A DNA stretch of 64,000 bases from Pacificibacter maritimus (GTDB lineage: Bacteria; Pseudomonadota; Alphaproteobacteria; Rhodobacterales; Rhodobacteraceae), in assembly GCF_003814915.1 (NCBI RefSeq), contig NZ_RKQK01000001.1:1-64000 (forward strand). Direction: 5' to 3'. The notes under the pieces were generated by a model. It was not told where the DNA came from and ran no database searches. It saw nothing but the letters and a program-made list of their open reading frames with translations. This document shows positions 27,209 to 36,332 of this stretch, in pieces. Numbering within the stretch: the stretch's first letter is position 1; each line of letters begins with the position of its first letter. A program made the translations under genes and the position numbers.

Positions 27209-30200
27209 ATGCGCGGTTTTTCTAATACGTTGAATGTATGCGCCGCTTCTCTCGTCGCTGTTGTCGCATGCGTCATGTCCCTCTCACCCAATACCTTGAA
27301 GGCAGATCCAGCCCCTGCAGGCGCGATTATTCGTAATATCGCCGAGGCGCGGTTCTATAATCCTGATTTGGGTCTCACCGAAACTGTTTACTCCAACCCA
27401 GTTGAAGCCACTGTCGCGGCGGTTCCTGCTGTTGAAGTATCTGGTTTCTCCGCACTTGTTTTGTCGCGCGGAGCGATCGGCCAATATTACTTTACTGTTG
27501 AAAACGTAGGCAATTTGGATGTCTCGACCAGTGTGTCTATGGTCGATTTAGATGCGCAAGATGTCAAACGTGACGGCCAGCTTTATCTTGATGTCAATAA
27601 GAACGGTGTCGTTGATTTTGGGGATGTCAAATTAGAACCCAATGCCGAAATCTCGCTTGAGACGGGTGCAAGTTCGCAGTTGATCTATGAATTCCGTATC
27701 GCAGCAGATGCCCGTCTCGACACGATTGTCGCATCACAACTGATTGTAGATGCAAGCGCTGGCGAGAACGAGAATGTACCTGTATTAGGCATAGCTGAAG
27801 GCGTGACCGAATTGGTCGCAGCTACGTTAGAGCTTGAAAAGACACAAAGCTTTGCACGTGGTGAGGATGCGGATCGCCTGACCTACACCCTGCGCATGCG
27901 CAACAATTCAGAAGAAGCCGTTGCCGCCTACGATAGGCTTGATGGTGGAGCGCTGCGTATCGACGGCGCCCCCGTGTCGGGCGTATTGCTACGCGATGCA
28001 ATCCCACTGAATACTGTATTTGAAGCGCATCTGTCTCAGGGCGCGATGCAACCGCTTTTCCATCTGCGCGATATGCCCTTGCATGACTATACAAGTGTTG
28101 CCCCAGCCGATTTGACCGAAGTGGATGCGGTCGCTTTTTTCCACGAGGGCGACTATGCATCTGGTTTCTCAAGCGATGTGGTGTTCCGCGTGCGTGTGCC
28201 CCATGCTCTTGGGCCTGTCGAGATCGACAACACAGCACAGGTCAATGTGACCGAAGAAGTCAGCCAGCCGTCAAATACAGTCGTGTATGACCGCCTTGCC
28301 CAAAGTATCGCAGCGTTGCGCTATGTCGAGCCCAGCACAGATCTGGATATGGTTTACGGGGCGTTTGGGTTAGACACATCGTTGATCCTCAGTGCAGGGG
28401 CTTGCAATCAATCGTCTGATATTGATCAGGTTAATATCACCCTTCGCTCAACGCGCACCGGCGATGTGGAAACTGTTTTGGCAACTGAAACAGGGCCCAA
28501 CACCGGAGAGTTTCGCACCGCGGCCATTCCCTTGGCCGAAATGGATTTACCACGTTCCGAAGATGGCGTGATGGCCACATCCAACGGTGACCGTATCGTT
28601 GCGCGTTCAGATTGTGCGCAGGCCACGCTTGAAGATAGTCTTTGGGTGAACCCAGGTAATTTTGTGTTCAACTCCGTAACAAATGATCCAATCGAAGGCG
28701 TTTTGGTGACGCTTGTCGATGCCGCGACTGGGGCGCTGGTCGATAGCACTGTGACAGATACGCAAGGTTTCTTCAGCTTTGACACCAATGAAACTGGCGT
28801 TTTCGCCTACCGCCTTGTTGGCGCGGATGATTGGACCTATCCGTCGGTGCGTCTTGATTTTCCGGGCTATGGCCGGATCGTGACCGAGGCGAGCTATGGC
28901 GCGGATTTCGCGCATCTCAGTGGTCCACCGCAGGTTGCCGATATTCCTGTTGATCCGTTCTACGGCACGCCACTTTCCTTGGAAAAAACAGTGGATCGTG
29001 ATCAGGTCGCATTTGGCGAATTTGTGACTTACACATTGGATGTGACCAATAATATGTATCAGGCGTTGATGCATACGACCTTGATGGATAGTCCTCCGCG
29101 TGGTGTGAATTTGGTCCAAGGGTCCGTGCGTTTTGACGGTGCGGTTCTCCCCGACCCGACACGGGATGCCGTCGGTGATCTGAGTTTTGATCTCGGGACG
29201 CTCAAACCGCTTTCCAGCTATGAATTGAGCTACACGATGCAGGTCAGTGCTGGGGCGCGTGAGGGTGACAATATCAACACCGCACTCTTTTCGGGATATC
29301 AGGCGGGGACAGGCACTTTGCGCAGTTCTCCCGTGGCGCGTGCCCGTGTTTCTTTGAACAATAGCGGCGGAGTCTTCGCGCGTCAGGGGACGGTGATCGG
29401 CTCTGTTTTCATGGATTGCGATGGCGACGGCATACGCGACACGTTTGATGATGAAGACCGTCTTGGCCGTCATGCAGAGCCGGGCATCCCGGGTGTGCGC
29501 ATCGTGACGGATCAGGGGCTGAGCGTTGTGACAGATATCGATGGTAAATATTCGCTTTATGGTCTCTCTGCGGTGACCCACGCTTTTCTTGTGCAACCCG
29601 AAACCCTGCCAAAGGGCAGCGAAATTCAAATCACCCGTACCAATGATCTGGGCCGTGCAGGATCGCGTTTGGTCCCGCTTAAAAAAGGCGAGTTGCGTGC
29701 AGAGCATTTCGCGGTGCAAGCCTGCACGCCAGAAATTATGAACGAGATTGATGCGCGCCGCACTTGGTTCGAAACAAATGCACAGACCGAAGCCTTGAGG
29801 GCTGCCGACCTGCCACTGGTTGGGTCACGTGCAGCGACACGTTCTGCGCGGACAGAAGCAGGCGTTGCGACCACAAGCCAGCTTTCACCTGCAAAATTGC
29901 AGCGCGAGGCCGAGGCCGTGGGCGCAGAAACAATCGTTCAAAAATCCCGCAGCCAACAACGCAGCCGCCCGCTGTCGCAACTGATGAACAGTTTGGACAA
30001 TACGACTGGATTTATCGGTCTTGAAGACGGACAGGTTTTGGATCGCCGTAGCGCCTCAATCCGCGTCAAATCGAATATGGATCTGTCTCTCAGCCTTATC
30101 GTAAACGGGCGCGAAGTCGATGCTGATCGTATTGGCGAACGCTCCACGTTGGACTCCAAAAATTTGCAAGCCGTTGAGTTTGTTGCGGTCAGCCTGCGCG

Positions 30201-32965
30201 GTGATCAAAACACTTTAACACTGGTGGGCCGTGACCCGTTTGGGATCGAACGCGAGCGTGTTGAACTGACGCTGTTTGCCCCCAGCAACCCCGCAAAGGT
30301 TGAGGTGATTGCACCTGAGGTGGTCAATGCTGATCCGACCACGCCTTTTCCTGTGGTTGTGCGTATTCTTGATACGCGTGGACGTCCTGTCTTGGCCTCT
30401 TCGGTTGTGACGCTTGAGGCGCGCCGTGCGACTTGGGATGTGGAGGATATCCGCCCCAATGTGCCTGGTGTTCAGGTGTTTATCGACAATGGGGAGGCGA
30501 CATTTGATGTCATTCCTCCACAAGTCTCTGGTCCTGATCGGCTTGGTGTTCGGGCGGGGTTCGATGATGGTGCAACCATCGTTGAGTTCACACCCAACTT
30601 GGATGAACGTATTCTGATTGGCGTGATCGAAGGTGCCATCACTTTGGGTGGTGACGGGGCGGGGACGCTTTTGCCAAAGGATCAGTTCTCGCATTTTGAG
30701 GACACGACTGAAGGCCTGCGTGGATCGCTGTATCTTAAGGGCGTGATCCGTGGTGAAACGCTTTTGACCCTGCGCTATAATTCAGACCGTGACACGGAAA
30801 GCCGGTTGTTTCGCGACATACGCGGTGATGAATACTATCCAGTCTATGGTGATAATTCCGAACGCGGTTTTGATGCTCAATCCTCGTCAAACCTTTTTGT
30901 GAAGGTCGAAAAGGGGCGTTCCTATATGCTTTATGGCGATATTGATATTTCGCCTGAGGCCGAGGCCTTTAAACTGGGTGGTCTGAGCCGTGTGGTGACA
31001 GGAGCCAAGGCACATTGGAGTGACGAACGCACCTCCGTGACTGTGTTTGCGGCGCGTACCAATGCGGAACAAAAGATTATTGAAATCCGCGGTCGCGGTG
31101 TCTCTGGTCCTTATGATGTGGACCTGTCGGGCTATATTGACGGCTCTGAGCGGGTCGAGGTGCTCGTGCGCGATGAGGAGGGGGGGGATGTCATCTCGAC
31201 CGAACTTTTGCGTCGCGGCACGGATTATTTGCTAGATTTTTTCAGTAACACAATCACCTTCGATCGCCCTTTGCGCCAGTTCGATCTGGATGGCAATCCG
31301 ATTTCTGTGCGTATGACTTTCGAAATCGAAGCTGAGAACGCTGAGAAATATTGGATCTATGGCGGCGAGATCAATCACACGCTCAATGAGCGGACAATGG
31401 TTGGTGCGCGCCTTGTTCATGCGGATGCAGAACGTGGTCATGATGCACGCACTCGAGTGGTTTCTGGCTATGTTGCGCATGAGGCTCGCAATGGTGGTGA
31501 CTGGGAGGCAGAAATCGCACGCAGCGAGGACAAGGACGGCACAGCTGGAATGGGCGCACGTCTGGCCTATGAAATATCCACTGAGAACAGCCGTTTTTCC
31601 GCCGAAGCAATCTACACTAACAATAGTTTTGCGGCTCCGGGGGCCTTGGCGAATGCAGGAACCACGCAGATGCGTTTTTCCTATGGTCGCACTCTGAGCC
31701 GTAAAGCTGAGTTGGAACTCAACGGTGAATATGTTGAAGATCGGATCACTGACGCCAAACTGACTCGCTTGGACCTGTTGTATCGCTATCAAATGGAACC
31801 GCATCTGGGTTGGGAAATCGGCGCGGAAATCGCACAACGCACAGCAGCAGGCGAGAGTAAAACGCAATCTGCGCTGATCGCCGGAGTGAATTGGGTGCCA
31901 CAGGACCGCGACAATACCCGTGTGGATGCGCGCCTGCGTTTTCCTGTATCGGGCGATGGCGCAACAGAACTCACTCTTGGCTTAACAAGTGAGCCAGAAA
32001 AAGGTTGGACGGTCTATTCCGAAACAGAGCTGCGTTTTAATAAAGGTGCGACGATCACCCGCTTTGCTATGGGCTTCGACTATCAGATGACCGACTGGCT
32101 TACTGGGACGTTTGATCTTAGCCGTGGCGCTGGGGATCTGGCGACCACCTATACCCAAGGCGTGGATGCTGTTTGGGATTATAACGACTTCACAAGCTTT
32201 ACGTTGGGCATTGAGCATTCGCGCGAAATGGAAACGTCACGCTCCAAGCTCACCTCTGTGGCGTTGGGTGCCAAATGGAGTTCTGCTGATGACACTTGGG
32301 TTGGGGATGCCGATCTTGAGGCAACGTTCGAACCGACGGGTGAAACCTATTATGCCAGCTTGGGTATGGCGGGTAAGTTAAACGACGATTGGACTGTTTT
32401 GGGGCGCTCACGCATCGCGCTCGACAATCGCGATGGTGACGACAGCATGCGGATTAGGACTCGCATAGGGGCCGCATATCGCCCTTTGAATGATCCGCGC
32501 ATGGAAGTGCTTGCGTGGTATGAACATCGCCTTGAGGAAAAGCATGGCACGACCCAAACGCATATGTGGTCCGTTGATGCGACCTATGAAGCCAGCGCGG
32601 ATTTGCGCCTGAACGCCAAATATGCAGGTCAGCACCAAAACTACCGCTTGCCGGGCCATGCTGATGCCGCGTCGCTCACCCAACTGGTGCAAGCCGGTGT
32701 GAATCAGGAATTCTCGGACGATCGTTTTCAAGTTGGTGCAAATATAAGCCATCTTTGGGACGATGCCGGAAATCGTTCTGTGGGGCTTGGGGCTGAGCTG
32801 GGCTTTGTCCCTGCAAAAGGTACCCAAATTGCCATCGGCTATAACCACAGCCGCGGGCAGGTCGCAGGCCAATCTGATCTATACCAGGATGGCCTCTACC
32901 TTCGATTTAATCTTCTTCTTGATAATTCCCTTTGGAATCATCTGGACCAGTTTCTTGGCAATTGA
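27209..32965 (+). CDS. DUF11/SdrD-like protein with C-terminal outer-membrane beta-barrel
   Basis: The 1918-residue protein has a signal peptide (about 1-32, cleavage near LKA). Residues about 35-560 are Ig-like modules with a calcium-loop-like YLDVNKNGVVDFGD; a DUF11 domain starts near 587 (LSLEKTVDRDQVAFGEFVTY), an SdrD B-like domain near 730 (VIGSVFMDCDGDGIRD, GKYSLYGL), and an Ig-like part near 1030-1140. From about 1150 to the end, alternating patterns such as GSLYLKGVIRGETLLTLRY, LGIEHSREME and YQDGLYLRFNLLL indicate a large outer-membrane beta-barrel. The barrel could anchor the N-terminal modules in the envelope or export its neighbours. No POTRA domain was recognised, so it is not an obvious two-partner secretion protein. 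The start at 27209 is 74 bp after the previous stop; a strong terminator follows. Confidence 0.8.
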   Translation: MRGFSNTLNVCAASLVAVVACVMSLSPNTLKADPAPAGAIIRNIAEARFYNPDLGLTETVYSNPVEATVAAVPAVEVSGFSALVLSRGAIGQYYFTVENVGNLDVSTSVSMVDLDAQDVKRDGQLYLDVNKNGVVDFGDVKLEPNAEISLETGASSQLIYEFRIAADARLDTIVASQLIVDASAGENENVPVLGIAEGVTELVAATLELEKTQSFARGEDADRLTYTLRMRNNSEEAVAAYDRLDGGALRIDGAPVSGVLLRDAIPLNTVFEAHLSQGAMQPLFHLRDMPLHDYTSVAPADLTEVDAVAFFHEGDYASGFSSDVVFRVRVPHALGPVEIDNTAQVNVTEEVSQPSNTVVYDRLAQSIAALRYVEPSTDLDMVYGAFGLDTSLILSAGACNQSSDIDQVNITLRSTRTGDVETVLATETGPNTGEFRTAAIPLAEMDLPRSEDGVMATSNGDRIVARSDCAQATLEDSLWVNPGNFVFNSVTNDPIEGVLVTLVDAATGALVDSTVTDTQGFFSFDTNETGVFAYRLVGADDWTYPSVRLDFPGYGRIVTEASYGADFAHLSGPPQVADIPVDPFYGTPLSLEKTVDRDQVAFGEFVTYTLDVTNNMYQALMHTTLMDSPPRGVNLVQGSVRFDGAVLPDPTRDAVGDLSFDLGTLKPLSSYELSYTMQVSAGAREGDNINTALFSGYQAGTGTLRSSPVARARVSLNNSGGVFARQGTVIGSVFMDCDGDGIRDTFDDEDRLGRHAEPGIPGVRIVTDQGLSVVTDIDGKYSLYGLSAVTHAFLVQPETLPKGSEIQITRTNDLGRAGSRLVPLKKGELRAEHFAVQACTPEIMNEIDARRTWFETNAQTEALRAADLPLVGSRAATRSARTEAGVATTSQLSPAKLQREAEAVGAETIVQKSRSQQRSRPLSQLMNSLDNTTGFIGLEDGQVLDRRSASIRVKSNMDLSLSLIVNGREVDADRIGERSTLDSKNLQAVEFVAVSLRGDQNTLTLVGRDPFGIERERVELTLFAPSNPAKVEVIAPEVVNADPTTPFPVVVRILDTRGRPVLASSVVTLEARRATWDVEDIRPNVPGVQVFIDNGEATFDVIPPQVSGPDRLGVRAGFDDGATIVEFTPNLDERILIGVIEGAITLGGDGAGTLLPKDQFSHFEDTTEGLRGSLYLKGVIRGETLLTLRYNSDRDTESRLFRDIRGDEYYPVYGDNSERGFDAQSSSNLFVKVEKGRSYMLYGDIDISPEAEAFKLGGLSRVVTGAKAHWSDERTSVTVFAARTNAEQKIIEIRGRGVSGPYDVDLSGYIDGSERVEVLVRDEEGGDVISTELLRRGTDYLLDFFSNTITFDRPLRQFDLDGNPISVRMTFEIEAENAEKYWIYGGEINHTLNERTMVGARLVHADAERGHDARTRVVSGYVAHEARNGGDWEAEIARSEDKDGTAGMGARLAYEISTENSRFSAEAIYTNNSFAAPGALANAGTTQMRFSYGRTLSRKAELELNGEYVEDRITDAKLTRLDLLYRYQMEPHLGWEIGAEIAQRTAAGESKTQSALIAGVNWVPQDRDNTRVDARLRFPVSGDGATELTLGLTSEPEKGWTVYSETELRFNKGATITRFAMGFDYQMTDWLTGTFDLSRGAGDLATTYTQGVDAVWDYNDFTSFTLGIEHSREMETSRSKLTSVALGAKWSSADDTWVGDADLEATFEPTGETYYASLGMAGKLNDDWTVLGRSRIALDNRDGDDSMRIRTRIGAAYRPLNDPRMEVLAWYEHRLEEKHGTTQTHMWSVDATYEASADLRLNAKYAGQHQNYRLPGHADAASLTQLVQAGVNQEFSDDRFQVGANISHLWDDAGNRSVGLGAELGFVPAKGTQIAIGYNHSRGQVAGQSDLYQDGLYLRFNLLLDNSLWNHLDQFLGN

Positions 32966-32984
32966 GCGACACGGTTGCCAAGAA

Positions 32985-33022
32985 GGCCGCCCCCAAGCGC
33001 ATCTGGGGGCGGCCACTTTTTT
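32985..33022 (+). terminator. Strong intrinsic terminator
   Basis: GGCCGCCCCC (32985-32994) and GGGGGCGGCC (33005-33014) form a perfect ten-bp GC stem with a ten-base loop, followed by AC and six T. It ends the transcript of the three genes from 23964. Confidence 0.92.
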
Positions 33023-33181
33023 ATCCACCAGCACAGGTCACTGCCCGTAAGGAAACGGCATCTGCTCGTAAGTAGAGTGGAGCCTATCCTTTTGAGGTCT
33101 GCACAGGCCTGATGCGCAAAAGAATTTCGATCCCATAAAGCGCATCATGAAACACGATTTCATGTCGCAATGGAGATCCTA

Positions 33182-33946
33182 ATGAAAACTTTAACTTACA
33201 CGCGTCCCGTCCATGAGCGGGCATCTTTTCTAACGGCTAACTTTTTGGCCTCTCTCGCAATGAGCGTCGCCCTGTCTGGTGAGGCTCAGGCCGAACAGAC
33301 CAGCTTTGATTTGAATTACAATGCGCTTCAAATTATGCCAACCTCCCTGCCTTCGAGGCTGGATTTGCCGTTTGATACACAGGTTACAACAGCTGAAATC
33401 TTGCGTACATACATGCCCTCATTTGAAAGCACTGCAACGGACCATTTGAAATCCCTGATTGCCTCTGTGGAGGCGGCAAGCGCAGGTTATGACGCAGTGG
33501 TTCACAGTGCTTGGATTAAACCTGCGGCACGCCCAACCGAGATGACGATCGCGCAGATTTACGATTGGATCGATGCAACTCCTAATCAAAATCACGCGAT
33601 AGGTCGCTATCAAATCATTCCGGCGACACTCAAGCGGCTGGTCAGAAAAAGTGGTCTTCCTCTCTCTTCTAAATATTCGGAAATCACCCAAGATTTTCTC
33701 GCGGATATGTTGTTGGAAGAAGCAGGCTACAGACGCTTTTTGAGCGGCAGTTTAAGCCAAGGTGAATTCATGAACAAACTGGCGCGTATCTGGGCGGGTC
33801 TACCGTCATCGAACGGGCGATCTTACTACCATGGCATTTCAGGCAACCGCGCGGTGATGTCCAGAAAGCGCTTTGACCAGACAATGACCGCGATATTTTC
33901 AAGCGGGGCTCAAAGCAAACAGGTGTCGGAATTGTTGAGATTCTAA
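33182..33946 (+). CDS. Exported lysozyme-like muramidase/lytic transglycosylase
   Basis: The 254-residue protein has a signal peptide ending near AQA (about residue 37). The mature domain resembles lambda-endolysin-like lysozyme folds: a probable catalytic Glu97 in SVEAASAGYDAVV, the AIGRYQIIPATLKRLVRKSG motif, and LARIWAGLPSSNGRSYYHG, which mirrors the WASLPG segment of that family. It would cut peptidoglycan in the periplasm. Such enzymes often open the wall for envelope-spanning assemblies, and its place between the barrel protein and the RTX protein fits that, though no physical link is shown. ATG 33182 has GGAG eight bases upstream and is preferred over 33170. It is flanked by terminators, so it is its own transcription unit. 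Confidence 0.7.
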   Translation: MKTLTYTRPVHERASFLTANFLASLAMSVALSGEAQAEQTSFDLNYNALQIMPTSLPSRLDLPFDTQVTTAEILRTYMPSFESTATDHLKSLIASVEAASAGYDAVVHSAWIKPAARPTEMTIAQIYDWIDATPNQNHAIGRYQIIPATLKRLVRKSGLPLSSKYSEITQDFLADMLLEEAGYRRFLSGSLSQGEFMNKLARIWAGLPSSNGRSYYHGISGNRAVMSRKRFDQTMTAIFSSGAQSKQVSELLRF

Positions 33947-34007
33947 AGAGGGCACCCCTCCTTCTTTAGATACCCAGAGGTCTGCGTGCTTGCCGCAGCC
34001 TAACTTG

Positions 34008-34033
34008 ATGCCGCCTTCGGGCGGCATTTTTTT
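34008..34033 (+). terminator. Intrinsic terminator of the muramidase gene
   Basis: ATGCCGCC (34008-34015), a TTCG loop and GGCGGCAT (34020-34027) are followed by six T. Confidence 0.92.
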
Positions 34034-34270
34034 GTTTCCTACTCCACAGTATAGCGCGTCCTTACTTTTGCTTTTCTTGTAGTCGTAAGTCTATTTTAAA
34101 GTCTTTAAGTCAGTATGTTATGTTCTTTTTGGGGGCGCAAATGAGCGCCTGAATGAAAGACGTCATACACAGTTTCGGCCATTCTAAATCTGCGTTTTCG
34201 GACGTGTCGCAAAAAGATTTGGATGCGCGGAACAATCCCCCGATTGGCCGCATAAAATATGGAGGCCAAT

Positions 34271-35884
34271 ATGCAGGGCCATATGATGGATCGGTTCAAC
34301 GGAACTTATAGAGACGATACTTTGACCTTAGATGGGCAAAGCGCCTCCGTACATGGTTGGGCGGGAAATGATGTCATTTCAGTTCTAGACAGTGCGGGCA
34401 TGAGTGAACTTTGGGGCGGGCGTGGCGATGACACGTTGATAGCCTCTGTTCCAGGTTCAGGACAGATTCACATGGGCGGCGGTGACGGAAACGATACGAT
34501 TGTCATGGATGTGACCAATCAAAGCGGTGCTCAAGGTCACCATGTGTATGGTGGAAAAGGCGCCGACAAATTTGTGTTTACAAATGTCGATCAGGCCGAT
34601 GTCCCGACGATTGGGCGCATTGATGATTTTGACGCCTCACAAGATAGCCTGTGGATCGAGGACAGCGAAATCGATCTTTACAACCTTCCAGACGGGGTCG
34701 AATTGGTGATGTACCAAGATCAATATTGGCTCAAGATAGGTGACAACGTTGTTTATGCCCTTGAAGGGGCGCGAGATGGCGGCGAAGAGCGTCACTTTTC
34801 CGATTTTCCCAGCTCCGTTGACGATCTTGAACGTGTCACATGGCAAGACAATGTAAACTACGTGCCTATCGAATTGTACGAAGATGAAGTGGCGGAGCTG
34901 AATGCGCTTTATGCGACTTACGCAGGGACAGCCGAGGGCACAGAAGAAGATGACTGGATTTACGACGATAACCTTGATCGGTTCGCTGCTGATGGTGATC
35001 AAATTGTAACCGCCGACAGTACAATCCGTGCAGGTGCCGGCGATGATGTCATCGATGCAGGCAAAGGTGATGACAGGGTTTATGGTCAAGATGGCGATGA
35101 TTTGATCGCCGGTGGTCAAGACAGTGACATGCTTTTCGGCGGCAGGGGGAACGACCACCTTTGGGGTGGGTCTGAAAACGACCAGCTCTATGGCGGACAG
35201 GGCGATGACACCTTGTTTGGCGGTAGCGGCAATGACGTGCTGGACGGTAGCATAGGTGCAGATACGCTTTACGCAGATCGCGGTGATGACCGGCTCTACG
35301 GTGGGGGCGGTAACGATGAAATGCATGGCGGAACTGGCAATGATCGTTTAATCGCAGGCCGCGGCAATGACGTGCTTCACGGCGGTGAGGGTATGGATCA
35401 GCTTTATGGCAATCGCGGTTCAGATATACTGTACGGTGATGGTGGCAATGATAGACTTTGTGGTGCCGACGGCAACGACGCGCTGTTTGGTGGCAATGGT
35501 GCTGACATCTTGAATGGTGGTTCTGGGGATGATGTTTTAGTTGGCGGCGCAGGTCGCGATCTCATGTGGGGAGGGCAAGGTCAGGATGTTTTCGCGTTCG
35601 GCGAAAATGATCTTGCGTCCTGGGGCGGTCTCAGCGGAACTCGGTCAGAAAAGATGGCTGAGCTTGACCTAGTCAAAGATTTCAAACTTGGTGAGGACCG
35701 TATTTCTTTCGAAGCGATGGAAGGGGTGAAATCGATGCAAGATATTAAAGTTTGGGCAACCAAAGAAGACGAAAACCTCATGTATACTTTGCAAATCAAA
35801 GACACAAATGAACGTTTTCTGATCGACGTCGAAGACGATACCAAGTGGTCAGATATGATGTCAGAGGATAACTTTGACTTTTGA
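34271..35884 (+). CDS. RTX (hemolysin-type calcium-binding) protein
   Basis: The 537-residue acidic protein contains 21 consecutive nine-residue GGxGxDxLx repeats at about 253-441, which fold into a calcium-filled parallel beta-roll. More isolated repeats lie near the N-terminus (GGRGDDTLI, GGKGADKFVF). The C-terminal ~95 residues (DLVKDFKLGEDRISFEAMEG onward) resemble the serralysin-type RTX C-terminus. There is no N-terminal signal peptide, so export by a type I system through a C-terminal signal is expected; no type I transporter genes are in the window. No enzymatic domain was recognised, so it is probably structural or adhesive. ATG 34271 has GGAGG five bases upstream. The in-frame ATG at 34259 overlaps that site. 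Confidence 0.88.
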   Translation: MQGHMMDRFNGTYRDDTLTLDGQSASVHGWAGNDVISVLDSAGMSELWGGRGDDTLIASVPGSGQIHMGGGDGNDTIVMDVTNQSGAQGHHVYGGKGADKFVFTNVDQADVPTIGRIDDFDASQDSLWIEDSEIDLYNLPDGVELVMYQDQYWLKIGDNVVYALEGARDGGEERHFSDFPSSVDDLERVTWQDNVNYVPIELYEDEVAELNALYATYAGTAEGTEEDDWIYDDNLDRFAADGDQIVTADSTIRAGAGDDVIDAGKGDDRVYGQDGDDLIAGGQDSDMLFGGRGNDHLWGGSENDQLYGGQGDDTLFGGSGNDVLDGSIGADTLYADRGDDRLYGGGGNDEMHGGTGNDRLIAGRGNDVLHGGEGMDQLYGNRGSDILYGDGGNDRLCGADGNDALFGGNGADILNGGSGDDVLVGGAGRDLMWGGQGQDVFAFGENDLASWGGLSGTRSEKMAELDLVKDFKLGEDRISFEAMEGVKSMQDIKVWATKEDENLMYTLQIKDTNERFLIDVEDDTKWSDMMSEDNFDF

Positions 35885-36332
35885 TTAAAAGCGTCTTGCG
35901 CGTGAAATTTCGTTTAAACCTATCCGCATGTATAGGGGGCTATACGTAAAATATTGGTTTGTCCCCTTTGCTAGGGGCACCTGTTCCCCCGTCGATGGTA
36001 TTCCTAATTGCTAGATGCGCAAAAAAGGAAAGTATCATGCAGCAGGATGTAACCAAACCTCCAGTTCATTTGGCGGGTGAGATCACGCAGTGGGTGGGGG
36101 ACACAACCTGCGCGATCTCTCATTTTAGCATGAAACTTGCTCTTTGAATGCCACGCGTTGGCGCAAATTTCAGCCCTCTCAGCGGATAGGCTGGAGCTTT
36201 CGTCTAAGCGCGCCTCGCCGCTTAGCTCATCTACATGTTTATCAGCGGTTATGTATCGGCATGCTGCTCACCTCAATTCTGAGTGTCTTTTTTAGGTCCG
36301 ATAGCCATCTCTGTATACTTCAGGTGTGTCGC
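35885..36332. other. Long leader region before the 986-residue protein
   Basis: About 450 bp. It contains a possible 36-codon reading frame (36037-36147) and must hold the promoter of the next gene. The large frame of that gene is open further upstream (from 36144), but the extra residues are Arg-rich and unlike a signal peptide, so they are probably untranslated. Confidence 0.45.
36037..36147 (+). CDS. Possible 36-residue peptide
   Basis: A short frame beginning MQQDVTKPPVHLAGEI has an AAAGGAAAG ribosome-site-like sequence seven bases upstream. It has no recognised domain, no signal peptide and one cysteine. It could be a leader peptide for the giant-protein gene or chance. Only the ribosome site supports it. 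Confidence 0.3.
   Translation: MQQDVTKPPVHLAGEITQWVGDTTCAISHFSMKLAL

Noticed and set aside
28607-29719. A 370-codon open frame on the minus strand inside the barrel-protein gene
   Set aside because: It is antisense to a clear coding frame, has no known motif and no ribosome site, and reflects codon bias of the real gene.
35029-35600. 27-bp periodic DNA resembling a CRISPR array
   Set aside because: The period comes from nine-residue RTX repeats in an open frame; units are diverged and there are no spacers.
36144-36332. Upstream extension of the 986-residue protein by 63 codons
   Set aside because: The extension is Arg-rich, would precede the signal peptide, and the internal ATG 36333 has a ribosome-site-like CAGGTG and a proper signal peptide.
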